The notes: a model not told the origin generated them from the letters alone. A DNA stretch of 64,000 nt from Lateolabrax maculatus (GCA_031216445.1 CM062215.1:1682001-1746000), one strand, 5' to 3'. Shown: positions 13,380 to 26,764, counted from the first letter of the stretch. Translations and numbers: made by a program.

Positions 13380-13860
13380 CAATATCTCGACTCTTCCTCG
13401 GCAGCTGTCGGCGGTTGCCACCTGTTCTTCCGCTCTGTGTTTTGGTGCCTTCGTGCTCAGATGATCTCAAGTCTCTTCACAGCCGTAAATCTCACCACAC
13501 CATGTGTAGAAAGCAGCGCCCCGCTGATCTGTACTGTGTCTGTAGTGTCACAAATAACAGGCATTAAGCGGGTAATCAGGAGCTAGTATTGGACAGGAGG
13601 AATAAATGTGGGATATTGGCGTTGGGAGCATTCTGGTGCTGCTGTTGAGGTTTGGGACTCCCCTGCACAGGCTGCAGGTCTGGAGCTGCAGCGGCGCTGT
13701 CGTTTTAATGACAGGGAAGGGAGTTTGGTTAGATCTTTATGGTGGAAAATTACTGGCAGCCTCTCGGTCCCGCCTCTCTCCTTATGAATGAGAGTTTACA
13801 TAGGCAGCGAGGCAAGTATGTGTGGGTCATTAAGGAAACGAGAAGCTGCCAAACTGCAAC
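13380..13860. promoter_or_regulatory. High-complexity block, candidate conserved non-coding element
   Basis: About 480 bp of even-composition, non-repetitive sequence with homeodomain-like words (cattaagcgggtaatcagg; gtgggtcattaaggaaacg) in an otherwise AT-rich, repeat-worn setting. No splice-compatible coding frame recognised. Confidence 0.25.
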
Positions 13861-15512
13861 AAGACGGTTTGGTGCAGTGGGAACTTGATCTGCTGTTCAA
13901 CACAACATGATATCTTCAGAAGCAGCTTATCTTCTATTATAGATGAGAAAAACGCAGAGAAACAAAAGTGAACTCGTCAAATATGAGTGTTTTTCAACAT
14001 AGTTGTCTTGCTTCTCGCTGCAGGAACTTGACTTGGTGTTTTTGTGTAATTGTATAATTTTAATGCATTCTAATGATAAATTGAAGTTTTGCTGAGACAA
14101 ACATAAGTAACAAAATATCTTGGGTAATGGCCATTTTCAAGTTCACCTCAATGTGCAGTAGTCCAGTGTTGGGCACCAAGTATCTGAGAATAACAGGGGT
14201 TAAATAAACAAAACTCGTACAATCAAGTATTTCTCACTTGTCTGCTTATCTCTGAGCCCTTCTTTTAAGATATCTTTCTGACATTCTTAAGTCAATTTCA
14301 ACACAGCAGTCCTGTTTGGTGCAGCAGAAACTTGCTGTTTGATGTGTATCAGCTTATTTTTAAGTTTTCAAGTTTTCATTTTCATATCCAACAGTTCAGC
14401 AGATTGAAATCTGGGCACAAACAGCTGAGACAAACAAAGATAAACTAATAATATGGGTGAGATTTCCCACTCATCATCTTACATCTCCTGCCTGACTTTT
14501 TCAACATGGTGGTCTAATTAGCTTTTCAACACAGCACTGACTAATATATGTTAATAACAGCATATTTTCATGTTTTCCCACTTTGGAAATTTAATCTGCT
14601 CCAAGGCAGACAACACACATTACATTGGTGATGAACCACACTGAAGTAATCAGCAGTTTACATCGCCCCACTTCTACTATCGTCAGTGTTTTTCTTGTCT
14701 TTTCTTTAGAGACACTTGAAGCCAAAGCATGAAAAAAGGCTGTTGGAGCAGATCGCCCTAAATCCCCCTCCCACCTCCATCTTTCCCAGCTGTGTCTGCG
14801 GCCGTTTCTGGGAATATTTTTAATCTTTGAAATCAAAGTTGTGTAATTGATAGGGATATGTGCCACAAGGGAAGGCAAGATGGTCTAAAGTAAAAAGGCC
14901 TGTTGGGCCAAGCCTGCGTCACCGTCTCAACTTTCTGTCTTTCTTTTTTTTTTATTTTTGTCATGTTTTTGCGTCAGTGTCTTATAAAATTCTGCGCCTT
15001 TGATCAGACGCCAGGAAACAAAAAGAGAGAAAAGAAAAATAACCGTCCCTCAGAGCAGAAAGGTGTGAAGGAAAATGCTGAGAAGATTAAGCGTTACTTT
15101 TATCTTCCTAAATGCAAAGGAAGCTGTCTTGTGAAATTGCCACAGAGGCATTTGGACATCATGCAGAGTTTCACAACACACAGCCTGCAGAACTCATACT
15201 TCATCTCAGTAGTTTTACTTTGAACTTAATCTGTTTTCACTTCTCCTGTTTTGCTTTTAAAGCATTTTCAGTCTCATCCAAGACTAAACGATTTCACATA
15301 TTCTCATTAACTTAAACGGTGACTGTCAGAGCTCGAATTTGTCCTGATGTCAGTTGTCATTTTTCAGCTGCAGTGTCAATGGTTTGTATTAGTCTGGCTG
15401 TGGCTAAGCTCATTGGAAAGTTGCAGAAATCGGTGAGAAAGACTGGGTTTTGCAATCCCTAACAGACCACCAGTATTCACTTGTGGTTGACGATGGGTCT
15501 GTCTGTAGTAGG

Positions 15513-15775
15513 GCTGCAACTAACGATTATTTCCTAGAGTGTACTAGAGTGCAAGGGGATTTTTAGGTGTCTAAAAACCCAAACATATTCAGTTTACAAT
15601 GATATAAAAAAGAAAAGCAGCAAATGCTCACATTGGAGAAGCTGCCACTGGATAGGTTTTAGCATTATTTCACTATTTTGCTCGGTAGATGACTTAAATG
15701 ATTGTTCGATTATCACAATAGTCTTTTTTTCTCTGTCGCTTGACTAATCCATTAATGGTTTAATAGTATTAAAGG
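15513..15775 (+). mobile_element. AT-rich MITE-like repeat
   Basis: Starts with the family terminus gggctgcaactaacgattat, then cccaaacatattcagtttac, agcagcaaatgctcac, and ends gcttgactaatccattaatgg. An insertion or rearrangement replaces the early part. Confidence 0.7.
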
Positions 15776-16293
15776 TCTACAAAACACCACATTTTTGAAT
15801 TGGACTTTCTGCACGGCCATAAGCTGCAACTTGTAAACTGTATGGATCAATCGTTAACACTGTGGAGCACAATATTAATAACGGATGTTTTGACAGCAGC
15901 CATGTTGGGAAATTGAATGGGAGAACTGCTCAAACTGCAAGAAAAATGACTGGAGATCCATCTGATCATTCAACAGCCAGATAGTTGATTGTTCAGGCAA
16001 ATAATCAGGTGTCATGACCTTTTCAAACTGAACATCTGATAGAAATTCGGCCCAATTCTAAAAAAAGGGGGTTGACAAAGGGATGGAAGAGAAGAAAACT
16101 GACTCATAATCACATTTATCAGCTTAAAAAAATTATTTTACCTGATAAGAATAACTTGAAATGATAAATCAACAAGTTGACTTTAGCACCAACTGTCGCT
16201 GCCAAGTTTCAGTTGCTCTGTTAAACTTGAGACGGGTCACTTGAGTGTTTCAATCCAAATACTTAGTTAGGAAATTAAAACCTCTCTTGCAGA

Positions 16294-16355
16294 ACACACA
16301 CACACACACACCACAGGTATTAATGATGCAGCTGTAGAGGTGTGTGTGTGTGTGT
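16294..16355. repeat. (AC)n and (GT)n arrays in inverted order
   Basis: An AC run (16294-16311) faces a GT run (16340-16355) across about 28 nt, so the arms can pair into a hairpin. Confidence 0.9.
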
Positions 16356-16899
16356 TCATGTGTGGGTGATGGTTTATAGTAGATAATCCCAGCTGTAGGT
16401 GCTGGCGTGTTGCTGCAAGATTCACTGTGACTCTTAAAATCAACACGTAACATCAACATGTGGATTATCACAGTTTTCTTAATGGGAAAAATACAACCAG
16501 CTCAGAAACAGATCAATATCTGATACTAAATCCATACTGACAGAGCTTAAGTTCCTGATGACTTTGAGGCATTATTTTTAGTTTGAGTCTTGAGACTTTT
16601 ATCGTCCAACACAGTGTAGTGAATTAATGAAAAAAGAGTGGTTTTGTGTACTAAATCACTGTCTTGGACCTAAAATCATAGTTTTCCTAAAGCAAATAAA
16701 AACATTTTGTGTGATATAATTAAAAGATTTAGTTTTTGCCTTGCAAAAATGAAATGTTTTAAAATTTTAGTACAGCAAAGTCCTTAAAAAGCAAAACAGT
16801 AAATATCTCACCTATAATCCTCTGATTAAAACTCAGATCTGAAGGCTGAATGTGCTAATTTAGCTGTAAAATGAACGTTTTATAGCATTTTATTTGTGG

Positions 16900-17110
16900 C
16901 TACAGCTTAAACCACTAGCCAAGTAATCGATTCATCCATCGACAAATAATTAGTCGGCAACCATTGTTAATCATTTCAGTAACTTTCTAAGCTTCTGTGG
17001 TGTGAATATTTGCTTGTTTTCTTTGTCTACTATGATAGAAAAACTGAATCTTTTGACCTGTTGGTCATGAAACGAGACATTTAAATATGTCAGCTTGTGT
17101 TTTCCGCCAT
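16900..17110 (-). mobile_element. AT-rich MITE-like repeat, reverse
   Basis: Reverse-strand family words in order: aagtaatcgattcatccatc, gtgaatatttgcttgttttc, ctactatgatag, gttggtcatgaaacgagaca. Confidence 0.65.
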
Positions 17111-17159
17111 TTTTAAGTTGCGGCCCTTCTTGTGGCTTTACAGTTTCACTTGCTGCAGG

Positions 17160-17530
17160 AGTTTTCTAGTCACTCCAGCTATACTTTTCAAGGAATACTG
17201 CAGCACTATTTGATAATACAGTGGAGTCCACCTGGATACACCAGAGAAATGACCTCATGTCTCGCGTCCTCGAATCAAACGTTTCGGCCTCAGTCCCGGT
17301 TTTAAACACTGGTCTCCTCCGGTGATTCTTTGCAGCGCTGCTCCTCTTGTTTACATACTTGAGCTTCTGCAGATGAAAGAAGAGCCGGCGCCTCCTTCCA
17401 GCTGGTTCAGACATGTCGGCAAACTGGCCTTCCTCGCCGCTGGGCCCAAACACCAAAACAATGGCTCCGGTTGTGTAATCACTCTACACACTGGAGAGGG
17501 CTGCGTTAACCCTTTAATGTCCTCCAGAAA
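17160..17530. promoter_or_regulatory. High-complexity block of unknown role
   Basis: GC content rises and the block is not repetitive. Short open frames exist on both strands (for example a 73-codon frame starting at 17322) but show no recognised domain or splice context. Candidate non-coding element. Confidence 0.2.
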
Positions 17531-18109
17531 CAAAGCACATGTTAAATGAAAACTGACTGTGCAAAACCGATGTAACTACTTTGGTATTATTTTGAAGGTA
17601 AGACACTGCAGAAATGTATCTGTGTTGAGATGGAAATGAATTGAAAACACCATAGTTGTGTATTTCCAGTGTAGTTCCACCTGTTGTGGGAGAAGACGAT
17701 TAATTCAATAGTACAGCCCTATTAGACACACATTCCTAAAAGTTACAACCCGAAAAATTGTTTATATTTACTTGTACCTTTACAAACACACCAATATCTT
17801 TTACTTCCATGCAAAACCCCCATTTCTTTCTTTGATTCTTAAGTAATAAAATATGTAAATATGTCTTTTCTCTTTCCCCTTTCTCTCATGGAGGTCAGAG
17901 GTCAGAGTCTGGAGTTGATAGGGATTCAATGACTTGCTTGAGGACATTTCAGCCGGCTTAAATTAAAAGAAAAAGACTCAAACAAAGATTACCAAACTGG
18001 ACTGTAGATATTTTTTTTGCAGCAGAGGAGGAAAAGCGTGAATTCATTAACAAAATACATCAAAGTTATCCATCAACTTACCAGCATTAAACCCTCTATG
18101 GTGCAGTTA

Positions 18110-18400
18110 TGTACATGCACACAGGCTGCAGGGCAGTCGCACACATACACCAGCCACCCCCCTCCAACTGTTTAAATGTAGCTTATCATGTGTTTCCTAT
18201 TGGGCTTCATGCAGCAGCAGCTGATGGAGCTATTGGAGCGATCAGCATCCATGTGCACGAAATTCTCCGACAAAGTATTAGTAGCCATGTGTTGGGTATT
18301 TTTAGGAGCCAAATAAAACCTGTCGCCCTCCCCTGCGATGCTGGAAGAGAAGGTGAGAGATTCCTGGCCCAGACGGACAAATCCAGCGTCTCAGATTAGA
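18110..18400. promoter_or_regulatory. High-complexity block, candidate conserved non-coding element
   Basis: Non-repetitive sequence with a 96-codon frame (18109-18399, plus strand) that shows no known domain. Words such as catgtgttgggtatttttag suggest a regulatory rather than coding origin. Unrecognised. Confidence 0.2.
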
Positions 18401-18499
18401 CTTTTGGCTCATGTGACGAGAGATAAAAACTTATCTGTAGGATGTATATATCCGATATACATTTCCAGCAAAAATTGAATGGAACAATTTGTTTTAATT

Positions 18500-18815
18500 C
18501 AGAAGATATTTTTGATTTCAGCTTCAACAGTCATCAATGTGAAGAAGTTTCAGTGTTTGATGATCAATTCCTTTGGGAGGATATCAGGCGATTAATAGTT
18601 TTTATGTGAGAAAATTATAAAAAATGCCAAATCACAATTTCCCAAAGCTCAAGTTAACATTTCTTCTTTTGTCAAACCAACAGTCCAAAAACCAAAAATA
18701 ACAGTTTAATATCATAGAAGACTAAGAAACCAGGAATTATTCACACCTAAAAAGCTTGAACATGTGACAAGATTTGACTAATCCATTAATCGATTCTTTG
18801 TGAGAATTATTAAAT
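18500..18815 (+). mobile_element. AT-rich MITE-like repeat, near full length
   Basis: One of the longest copies: aaaatgccaaatcacaattt, cccaaagctcaagttaacat, gtcaaaccaacagtccaaaa, aatatcatagaagactaaga, then gactaatccattaatcgatt. Confidence 0.75.
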
Positions 18816-19389
18816 TAAAATCACAGTGTAAAGTTGTTGACAGTATTTAGGAATAAACAGGATTATTACAAAGTGTTTTCACGACACAGCATTGAAGACA
18901 AAAGCGAAAAGAGGGAAAAAAGTGTCTGTGAAGCTGAAGGAAAACAGCGCCAGAGGGTGAATTCACATGAATGAATGTAGAGCAGAGTGAAAGCAGCAGA
19001 AACAGCTGAGAGACAAACTGCAGGGAGGAGGAGTAAAGAGTGGAAATAGTAATGAGTACTACGCAGACTGTGTGGGTGGCTTCGGATTTTGGATTTTGGA
19101 TTTTAAGCGGTGATGGAAGGGGTTAAGTTCTAATATCAAACCTAATGTTCTATGGTTTATTTTTATGCAATTCAATGTTCAGTATTTTCATTATTTAGCT
19201 TCCTTACTGTTGCTTCTTCTTCTTCAGCAAATGGAGTTGGTGATAAAGGCTCTGAGATGAGGGTGACAGAAGCTAGAAAGTGGACTTCTTAAATAATCTC
19301 ATTATGGATGTTTTTGATGTAAAGTTAAGTTTGAAAATCAAAAATTAAATAGTGTTATACATTCATCACCAAAAAAATGCCCAAAATAT

Positions 19390-19580
19390 CCTAGTTCAAA
19401 CTTCTCAAATGTGAGGATTTGATGCTTTTCTCTGTTTTATAGGATTGTGAATTGAATATCATTGAGTTTTGCACTGTTGGACGGACAGGACAAGATATTT
19501 GGAAACGTCTCCCTTGGCTCTGGGAAGAATTTATAGAGAAAAATTCCCCAGAAATTATTGAGAAATTAACTGAAAATGAA
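19390..19580 (-). mobile_element. AT-rich MITE-like repeat, reverse
   Basis: cttctcaaatgtgaggattt, tgcactgttggacggacagg and ctcccttggctctgggaaga are the reversed family words. The 5' half is lost. Confidence 0.7.
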
Positions 19581-22500
19581 AATAAAGCCACCAACTGTCA
19601 ATAAAGGCCAATAAAACCCCATAACAAATGAAATCCTGGAGGATACCACAGTGAAGTCCCAGAGACTTCTTTCCATTGTGGTCCGCGTGACGTACATGTA
19701 AAGACGGTGATGCTGGTTTGGCCGAACATGTGCAGTTTCGGGTAAAGCCTCGCCAATCTCCAAAGACTGTGACTTGCTGATGGAAAAGAAGCTCTCCTGC
19801 AGCCAAAATGTAGGCCTCTTTTCTTTTCATCCACCAGTGTTTACTGACAGGACAGGCATAAAGTCACGCTTGGCTTATGATTTCCTAAGCCTAATTCTGC
19901 GTTGATGCCATCCAGAGGCTCTGTCACTCCGTCTGGGGACGAGCAGCTCGCCTCCGGTCCCACTCTGGACTGTTTAGGTTGGGAGAGTTCTGTGGCGAGG
20001 CCGACACCAAGTTTACATTGGAAGAGTTTCATTCCAAAACACCATAAATCTATTTAGGAAAAGAAAATGGATCCCTGATGTCTGTTGCTCAATAATAATT
20101 AAAGAAAACATCTCATTCTGTCATCTGAGCGATGCTGTTTGGAGTGATGATAGCCTCAAGCTTCGGGGTATTAAAGTTTTACTTTGATGTTGGCAGTTAG
20201 TTTGGCAGAAAAGGTGTCTTTGCTCTTCAAATGGTGGCAAGGAATCACATTTTAGGTTCAGAGGGTTCAGATTTCTACATAGTTTCCATTTTATAGTAAC
20301 AGAGGTTTCATTTTGTGATGAGATGTCATGATTTTGGTTGTTTTTCAGAGTCACAGAGAAATGGAAAATTCCCTTTTCTTCTAGTTGGTTGTGGTGTTTC
20401 AAGAGGAAATATTAAAAAGACACAAAATATTGTTTTGCTTGTATTTTGATACGTAACTCCTATTCACTGTCATTGTGTGAGTCATCACAAACTCTTACTG
20501 TGCAGCCAGACATGGTTGAAACCAGCAAAACTTCCAGTTTCCAAAGATACCAAATATATATATCAGGCAGAATTTTGGGGAAAAGTGTCAAAATGCTTGA
20601 GTTGTGCGTTTGAATATTTGACTCTCAGCTTAAATAAAAAATTTGAACAAGCAAATACAGAATGTATGAGATCATGTTTGAGAACAAAAAGGGGAAATCT
20701 GGATGTAGATTTCTGTTTACTTTACACATTTGAATGATAAAACATGAAGTACATCATGTTAAGAAAGTAAGTAGCTCAGAACATTTTACTAGTCAAATTA
20801 TTTAAAATCTATCTCAAATTGAGTAGTGTTGTTTGAATTCACTCATAATGATTTCTTGAAAATATTAATATTAATAAAGATCAAGATTTTATTTAATTAC
20901 CCATTAATTCATATCTTTAGTATTAGATTCTTTTTTTGCTTTATTTTGATATAATTATTTTGATATTTCTTGTATTTGCTTTAACATCCAGTTTAACCCC
21001 CTTTATTTACCCGCAGTAGCCTTAAGGTTGTAAAAATAATTTTATTGCACCCCAACAGTATCACGTATATATTCTGTACCTACCTTTATTTATCTGCAAT
21101 GTTGCCAGAGACAATCACTTGTCTTCTGCCACCGGCGAGTAAAGGGCCCAAGGTTACTGTGGTGCATGTAAACACGTTATCTGACTACCTGTGTAACCTG
21201 ATTTCCGAGCTTCAGAGATGGGACTCGGAAAAGACAACCCTGAAATGTGATCAGTGATATCTATTTTTCTTCTCTTTCATGTCTGATGATCCATCTCCTT
21301 ACTCTACATTTCCCTGCCACAGGTAAGAGTATTTTTAGTACAAATAAATGGTTTCTAATAATTGATGTGGCGTCAGTATACGTAGAAGTTATTGTAGTAA
21401 CTACTATTACTTTGACTTGTAACATTCCTGCGTACGTGCTGGAACAAACCCACCCAGCCTGTTTGACTGCTTTCACCTCTGTTACCATGAGACAGAGAGT
21501 GTCCTCACATGCGCTGTAGCTCGCTGCATGTGGAGTGCAACTGTGAACGCAACAGCACCAATCTGCAAAAAGAGGTGATGGTTCCGGTTTAGCAGTTGCA
21601 GCATCAGCAAAGAATATATGAGTGTCAATTTGGTGAAATGGGCTCCTGGTTGCTGAAAATCTGTGTATACATATAAAATCGTCTGTTACTGACATTATTC
21701 TGGAGCCACTGCTTTCAGATTTTAAGTGTTTAAGTCGGGGGAAAGTAACTTATTTACACTTCCACTTAGTTTTAATCAAATTATTTTGAATTATAATATT
21801 CCAGCAATACTTTAAATTTGCTACATGACAGTCTCATCTTTTCCGCTCCTGTTAATTTTGACATGTTTCACAAATCAATACCACACTCAGAATTAACAGC
21901 AGAGGAAATTATAAGCTATTGCAAAGCACACCTTTGCGTTTTGCAATTTTGCTTCATCACCACTGAAAGTATTTACAAAATAAACCTTAAAAATAAAGTA
22001 AAATAAAGACAGATCTTTGTTTAAGTAGGATTCATGGAGACGGACACCACCAGCCAGTTTGTGAAACTTCAGACATCAGATAAGCTTCACCGATATCTTT
22101 AAATTCAATCAGCCAGAAACTTGGTATTCAGTGTTTCCTCTTAGAGTTTCAGACCAAAACTTAAAACAGAAAACTCAAGGCAGCGTTACCAGCTGTTTTC
22201 CAGACTGTTTTCCAGACTGTTTTTTTTCTCCATCTGTGATCAGAGGTGGATGATGTCTAACATTTAATAAAATACCAATATTAGCTCTATATATCACATT
22301 TCCTTGTTATTGGCAACTGTGCAGGTGTGCAGTCTGGATTTGGTTGTGTGGGACGCTGCAGGGAGCGAACAGCAGAAACACAACACTGATCTTTAATCAG
22401 TCTGCTGTTTCTTTCTGCTGTTTGCCGTCTGATAACTCCAGCTGTGGTTTTTCACTCCTTACGTCTGGAGTCTGTTCTGTTAATGTCGTCTTATGCTGTA

Positions 22501-23316
22501 GACTCTGTTTGTGCTTGGGGAAATTTTCTCTTAAAGTGCCATAAATTCACTGAAGTCATCCCCGCCTTCATTTATGCAATCACACTGGCTCACATTTCAA
22601 GTTAAAGCGGTTCATTAATGGATGACAGAGTCATTTATTGTGTTTTTTTGTGTTTCCAGTAGCAAAAGTTTTTTGCTTCAAGTGAGCGTGAAACAAGGAA
22701 GTGGTGAAGTTTTGGTCCCGTCTATGCTCATGATGAAATTGACTATAAACACACTATTTGGCCTTAAAGACCTCCTCATCTTCATCAATAAGTTAAAGAG
22801 CAATCAATTTTAGACTCTCTCATGTATAAAGATCTGATTATATATATGAGTGTTTCCCACTTAAGAGGCTTCAATTCCTTTAAAACTAAACTATTCGTCA
22901 TCTAAAACATGTTAATGTTCAGCTGCACTGTAGTATATTTAAGCTATATCGCTTAATCAAACGGCCCAAAATCGATGGAAATAATGAGCCATCGCTAACA
23001 ATTTACATGGTGTGTGTGAGTGTGTTTCACCACAGTGGCAGCCAAGTGCTACCACTTCCGCCTCGTGGCACCCGCAACACGTGGCATCACCGATTAAAAG
23101 AACCCGGTCGTTTGAGGGTCTTAAAGGTACAGGCTGCAGTGTCAACCAAACCCGGCTTTGTTTACATAACTGATGATTTCTTGGGCTTTTTCACTCTTAA
23201 ACCTTGCGAAAAAATTGTCTGAAGTTGGATCAAGAATGTGAAAGGAAAGTTTTTTCTTTCACCTTTACATCAGACCTCACATTCATTTTCTGGCATTTAA
23301 TATAATTAATATATTA

Positions 23317-23730
23317 AACCATAGAGTTTAAAAGTTTGCGTTTTTGCAGGGAGATCTGGTGAAAAAAATTGCATCAAAACTGACAGAAAAGTGGCATATT
23401 TGTACTGTTTGGAGTCAAAATTCAGTCAAAATTATAAAGCTATTTGCAAAATGCAAGTAAATTTAAGCTGAAAGCAGCCATACACACTGCAGTTAACACA
23501 CAATTTAAATGCTGGTATCAAAAACGAAATCATCTTCAATTTGATAAATCAGCAGCTAAATTAATTAATTAAGAAACTTATCCTGTACATGGTAATTTTT
23601 ATAATTTTTTTGGTCTGAAATAGCTGCAAGACATCCAACTTTAATTTAAGTGACATAAAACCATGAGGTTTAAAATTCCGTTTTTTGCAATGAGATCTGG
23701 TCAAGAAAACATAATCAAAACTGACATAAA
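23317..23730. repeat. Diverged ~73-bp direct repeat pair
   Basis: Units at 23317-23389 and 23659-23730 share accat.ag.tttaaaa, gtttt.tgca..gagatctg and atcaaaactgaca. Family unknown. Confidence 0.7.
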
Positions 23731-24117
23731 TTAAGAAATTAGCTGCTGCTGTTTAGTTTGGGAAGGAAAATAATCTTAATTTTTCAGTCCACCTTAAAGA
23801 TTCCTGAATGTCAGTCGCAGGTGAAAGCTGAGGGGAAAGCTGAATCACGGCGTTGATGATGTCAGTTTACGGAAGCTCCTCGGGGTTTCACCGCCCACCG
23901 CCGAGCGACGGGCAGGAAGCTGCTGAGGTCGGCTGGGTTTTCCTCTGATTCACTCTTTTTTAAAAATGACGCAACAGCTCAGAACAGCCTCATATATTGC
24001 TACTGGGAAAACCTCCTTAAAATGGCACCCAGACGCTGAATCTGACATCAGTTTGATATGTAAATAAACCACAGAGTCACTGAGCAGACTGGCAGCCGAT
24101 AGTGGCCTCCAGAGGAT

Positions 24118-24385
24118 CCATTCACACCCACTGACTGGCTGGCTTTCTGACTCATTTACTGGCTGAGTGACTGGTTTAGTGGCTGGCTTTCTGACTCACT
24201 TACTGACTGAGTTACTGGTTCACTGACTGGTTTACTGACTGTCTTTCTGACTCATTTACTACCTGAGTAACTGGTTTACCACCTGGTTTACTAAATTACT
24301 AGTGGGATTACTGAAAGGTTTACCAACAGGTTGACTTACTACATAGGTAGTTTACTGATTGGTTTACTGACTGGTTTCTTTAAGT
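24118..24385. repeat. ~12-nt minisatellite (tttactgactgg), block 1
   Basis: Many imperfect units of 'tttactgactgg' and 'ctggctttctgactca'. A second block of the same unit starts at 25412, about 1 kb downstream. Confidence 0.85.
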
Positions 24386-24599
24386 CGTCTGTTTTTTTTA
24401 TTCCCTTGTGTTTGAGCTGAAACGATCAGTCGATTGGTAGAAAATCAGCCAGCAGCATTATTGATGATGATCGTTTCAGTCATTTAGTTTGGTCGGCTGT
24501 AGAAGGGGTGAGGCGGAGCAGATGGGAGGGAGAGATGGAGGTGAAGCGAGAGATAAGACGAGCGAAACAGACGAACAGAGAAAATCTTTGGCAGAGGAA

Positions 24600-24627
24600 A
24601 CTTCTCACTCAGACATGATCAGACACA

Positions 24628-24660
<33 letters not shown>

Positions 24661-25081
24661 TGCAGAAACACATTAGATCAAGCCAACACCTCTGATCCAA
24701 CTGATAGTGTTTCCATGTAAACTACACACAAACACACACACACACCTCTGTCAGTCATGTTTTTGGGTGTGTTCTTACATTCTTTTCACTTGTGTATGTG
24801 TATTTTTGTGCATGTTATTGCATATTATATCCATATGTGACAAACTTAATGTGCGTGTGCATGGATGCATGTTTGCATCACGTGTCTATACGCACATGCA
24901 TGTCTGTATTTATGCGTGTGTGTGTGTGATCACGTCTTCATGTGTGATATGTGTTGCTGCATGTGTCATGAGGATGCACATGCAAATGAGAGTGCAGCTA
25001 CATGCATGTGTACATTTGTACAAGTGTGTGAATATGTCTAAGTATAAATGTGTGTGTTAGCGCTGTGTAAACTGTAACCTT

Positions 25082-25115
<34 letters not shown>
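24600..25115. repeat. CA/TG-rich cluster of microsatellites
   Basis: AC runs at 24623-24660 (one interruption), 24727-24744 and 25087-25114 enclose about 300 bp of degraded TG-rich sequence with alternating purine-pyrimidine character. Confidence 0.85.
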
Positions 25116-25118
<3 letters not shown>

Positions 25119-25411
25119 TTATAAAAGGTCCATGTGGGCAGGTCGTCCGGTTCTGTTCAAACCTTTCATTCGGTTCTTGAGCTCTGACGGGAGTGAGACC
25201 TCTCCTCTCTGCAGCAGGACTGATCCCTCAGGCCTGAACAAAACATCTCTGAACAGCCCCCCCGTTTTCCCCCTCTGCTCTCTTGTCTAAATAAACTCTT
25301 TACACGCAACTCCACTGGCTGCCTGCCGAGCCTGTCTGCTGCTGAGAGGGCCTGTCAGTCAGCACACAGGGTTACAACCAGACCGCCGGGCTGGGCTCAG
25401 GCCATGCCAGG

Positions 25412-25730
25412 AAATCAATGACTGGTTTACTGACTGACTGCTTTTCTGGCTGGGGTACTGCCTGATTGACTGGCTGGAAGACTGATCGGTTAAATGCCTG
25501 ATTAACTGGCAGGTTTACTGACTTAGTAACTGGTTTACTAACCAGTTTATTGACTAGCTGGATTAGTGACTGGGTTACAGACTGACTAGTTGGATTACTG
25601 ACTGGTTTATCGACTGGTTTACTGACTAGGTATTATACTGGCTGTATTACTCACTGGTTTTCTTTCTGACATACTGACTGGTAGACTGACTGCCTGTCTT
25701 CCTTACTGACTGATTAACTGCTCGATTAAA
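25412..25730. repeat. ~12-nt minisatellite (tttactgactgg), block 2
   Basis: Same unit as block 1 (gactggtttactgactgact, gactggtttatcgactggtt). The sequence between the blocks includes a non-repetitive GC-richer segment at 25130-25410. Confidence 0.85.
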
Positions 25731-26591
25731 TGATATATATGAAAACATGTTATATGAAACATAAAGAACTTCTGAATACGTTTCCCTGTCCTAGGATGAC
25801 TGGCTGGTTTACCGACGCTTATGGTGCAGCAAACAAACGTTGGGCTGAGTTTTGAATTTTTTTTTTTGAAATGTGTCAGACGTGGAAACATTTCTGAAAG
25901 TTAGACGTTAGATAAAAATCATCCACCTCAAACTCCACACATCCAACCGCCAAAACTGCTGATAAGTGAGTCATCAAAACAAAACAAAACTTATAATCAC
26001 TGGTCAAACTGTTAAAAATTTCCACCACGGCTTTCTCCTTTCTGTGTTATTGAGAATTGCAAGTCTAACTGCAAATCTTCTCAAATCACTTGGGCTAATA
26101 AGGCTTTACTGGATTAAAATTACAGCTGCCACAGGCAATAATAACAAATACGGAACCTCCTCCGGCAACACTTGAAGTTGTCACAATGTTTCTGCATCAA
26201 GACAAATTGCTGCAGAGAGAAACAAATGAGTGGAGGTTAAGTGAGAGGCTGAAATGTGCCCTCCTGCAAATTCTGGGCATAAGCTTATTATTTCTGGCAA
26301 ATTCTTGGCAGTTTTTGGAGGTTGTGTTCTTCTCTGCCGTCCTGGACAGAAACAGTTTAGGTGGAGGTATTAATGTAGTGCGTGGAGGAAGGCGTGTGGT
26401 TATGATTCAGAAACAGAAAGTGGAAAAACTTGCAGTTCTGCTGTTAATGAGATTAAACAGGAAAGTGATGATTCTGTATTTTAAATTTATAGATTTTTCA
26501 ACCAGGTTTGGTGTAGACAGACGCTTGTTTAAACAAAAAAGACCTTTAGTCCCGTCCAGCTTGATTACTCAGTAGTTAAAGAGTCAGGGCA

Positions 26592-26593
<2 letters not shown>

Positions 26594-26649
<56 letters not shown>
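26594..26649. repeat. (GT)28 microsatellite
   Basis: Longest perfect dinucleotide run in the window, directly upstream of the long polypyrimidine tract. Confidence 0.97.
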
Positions 26650-26651
<2 letters not shown>

Positions 26652-26764
26652 GCGTATGTGTGTTGGTGGGCGGTTTCCTGTCCTCAATGGGTCCTCGGCA
26701 CGACAGCGATAAGAGCACCGGAGCTACATTATGCTTCAAACTCCATCACAGATTACTGGCTGTT

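Noticed and set aside
26186..26575. 129-codon plus-strand frame
   Set aside because: Unrecognised sequence in AT-rich DNA with no supporting context; length is within chance for the window.
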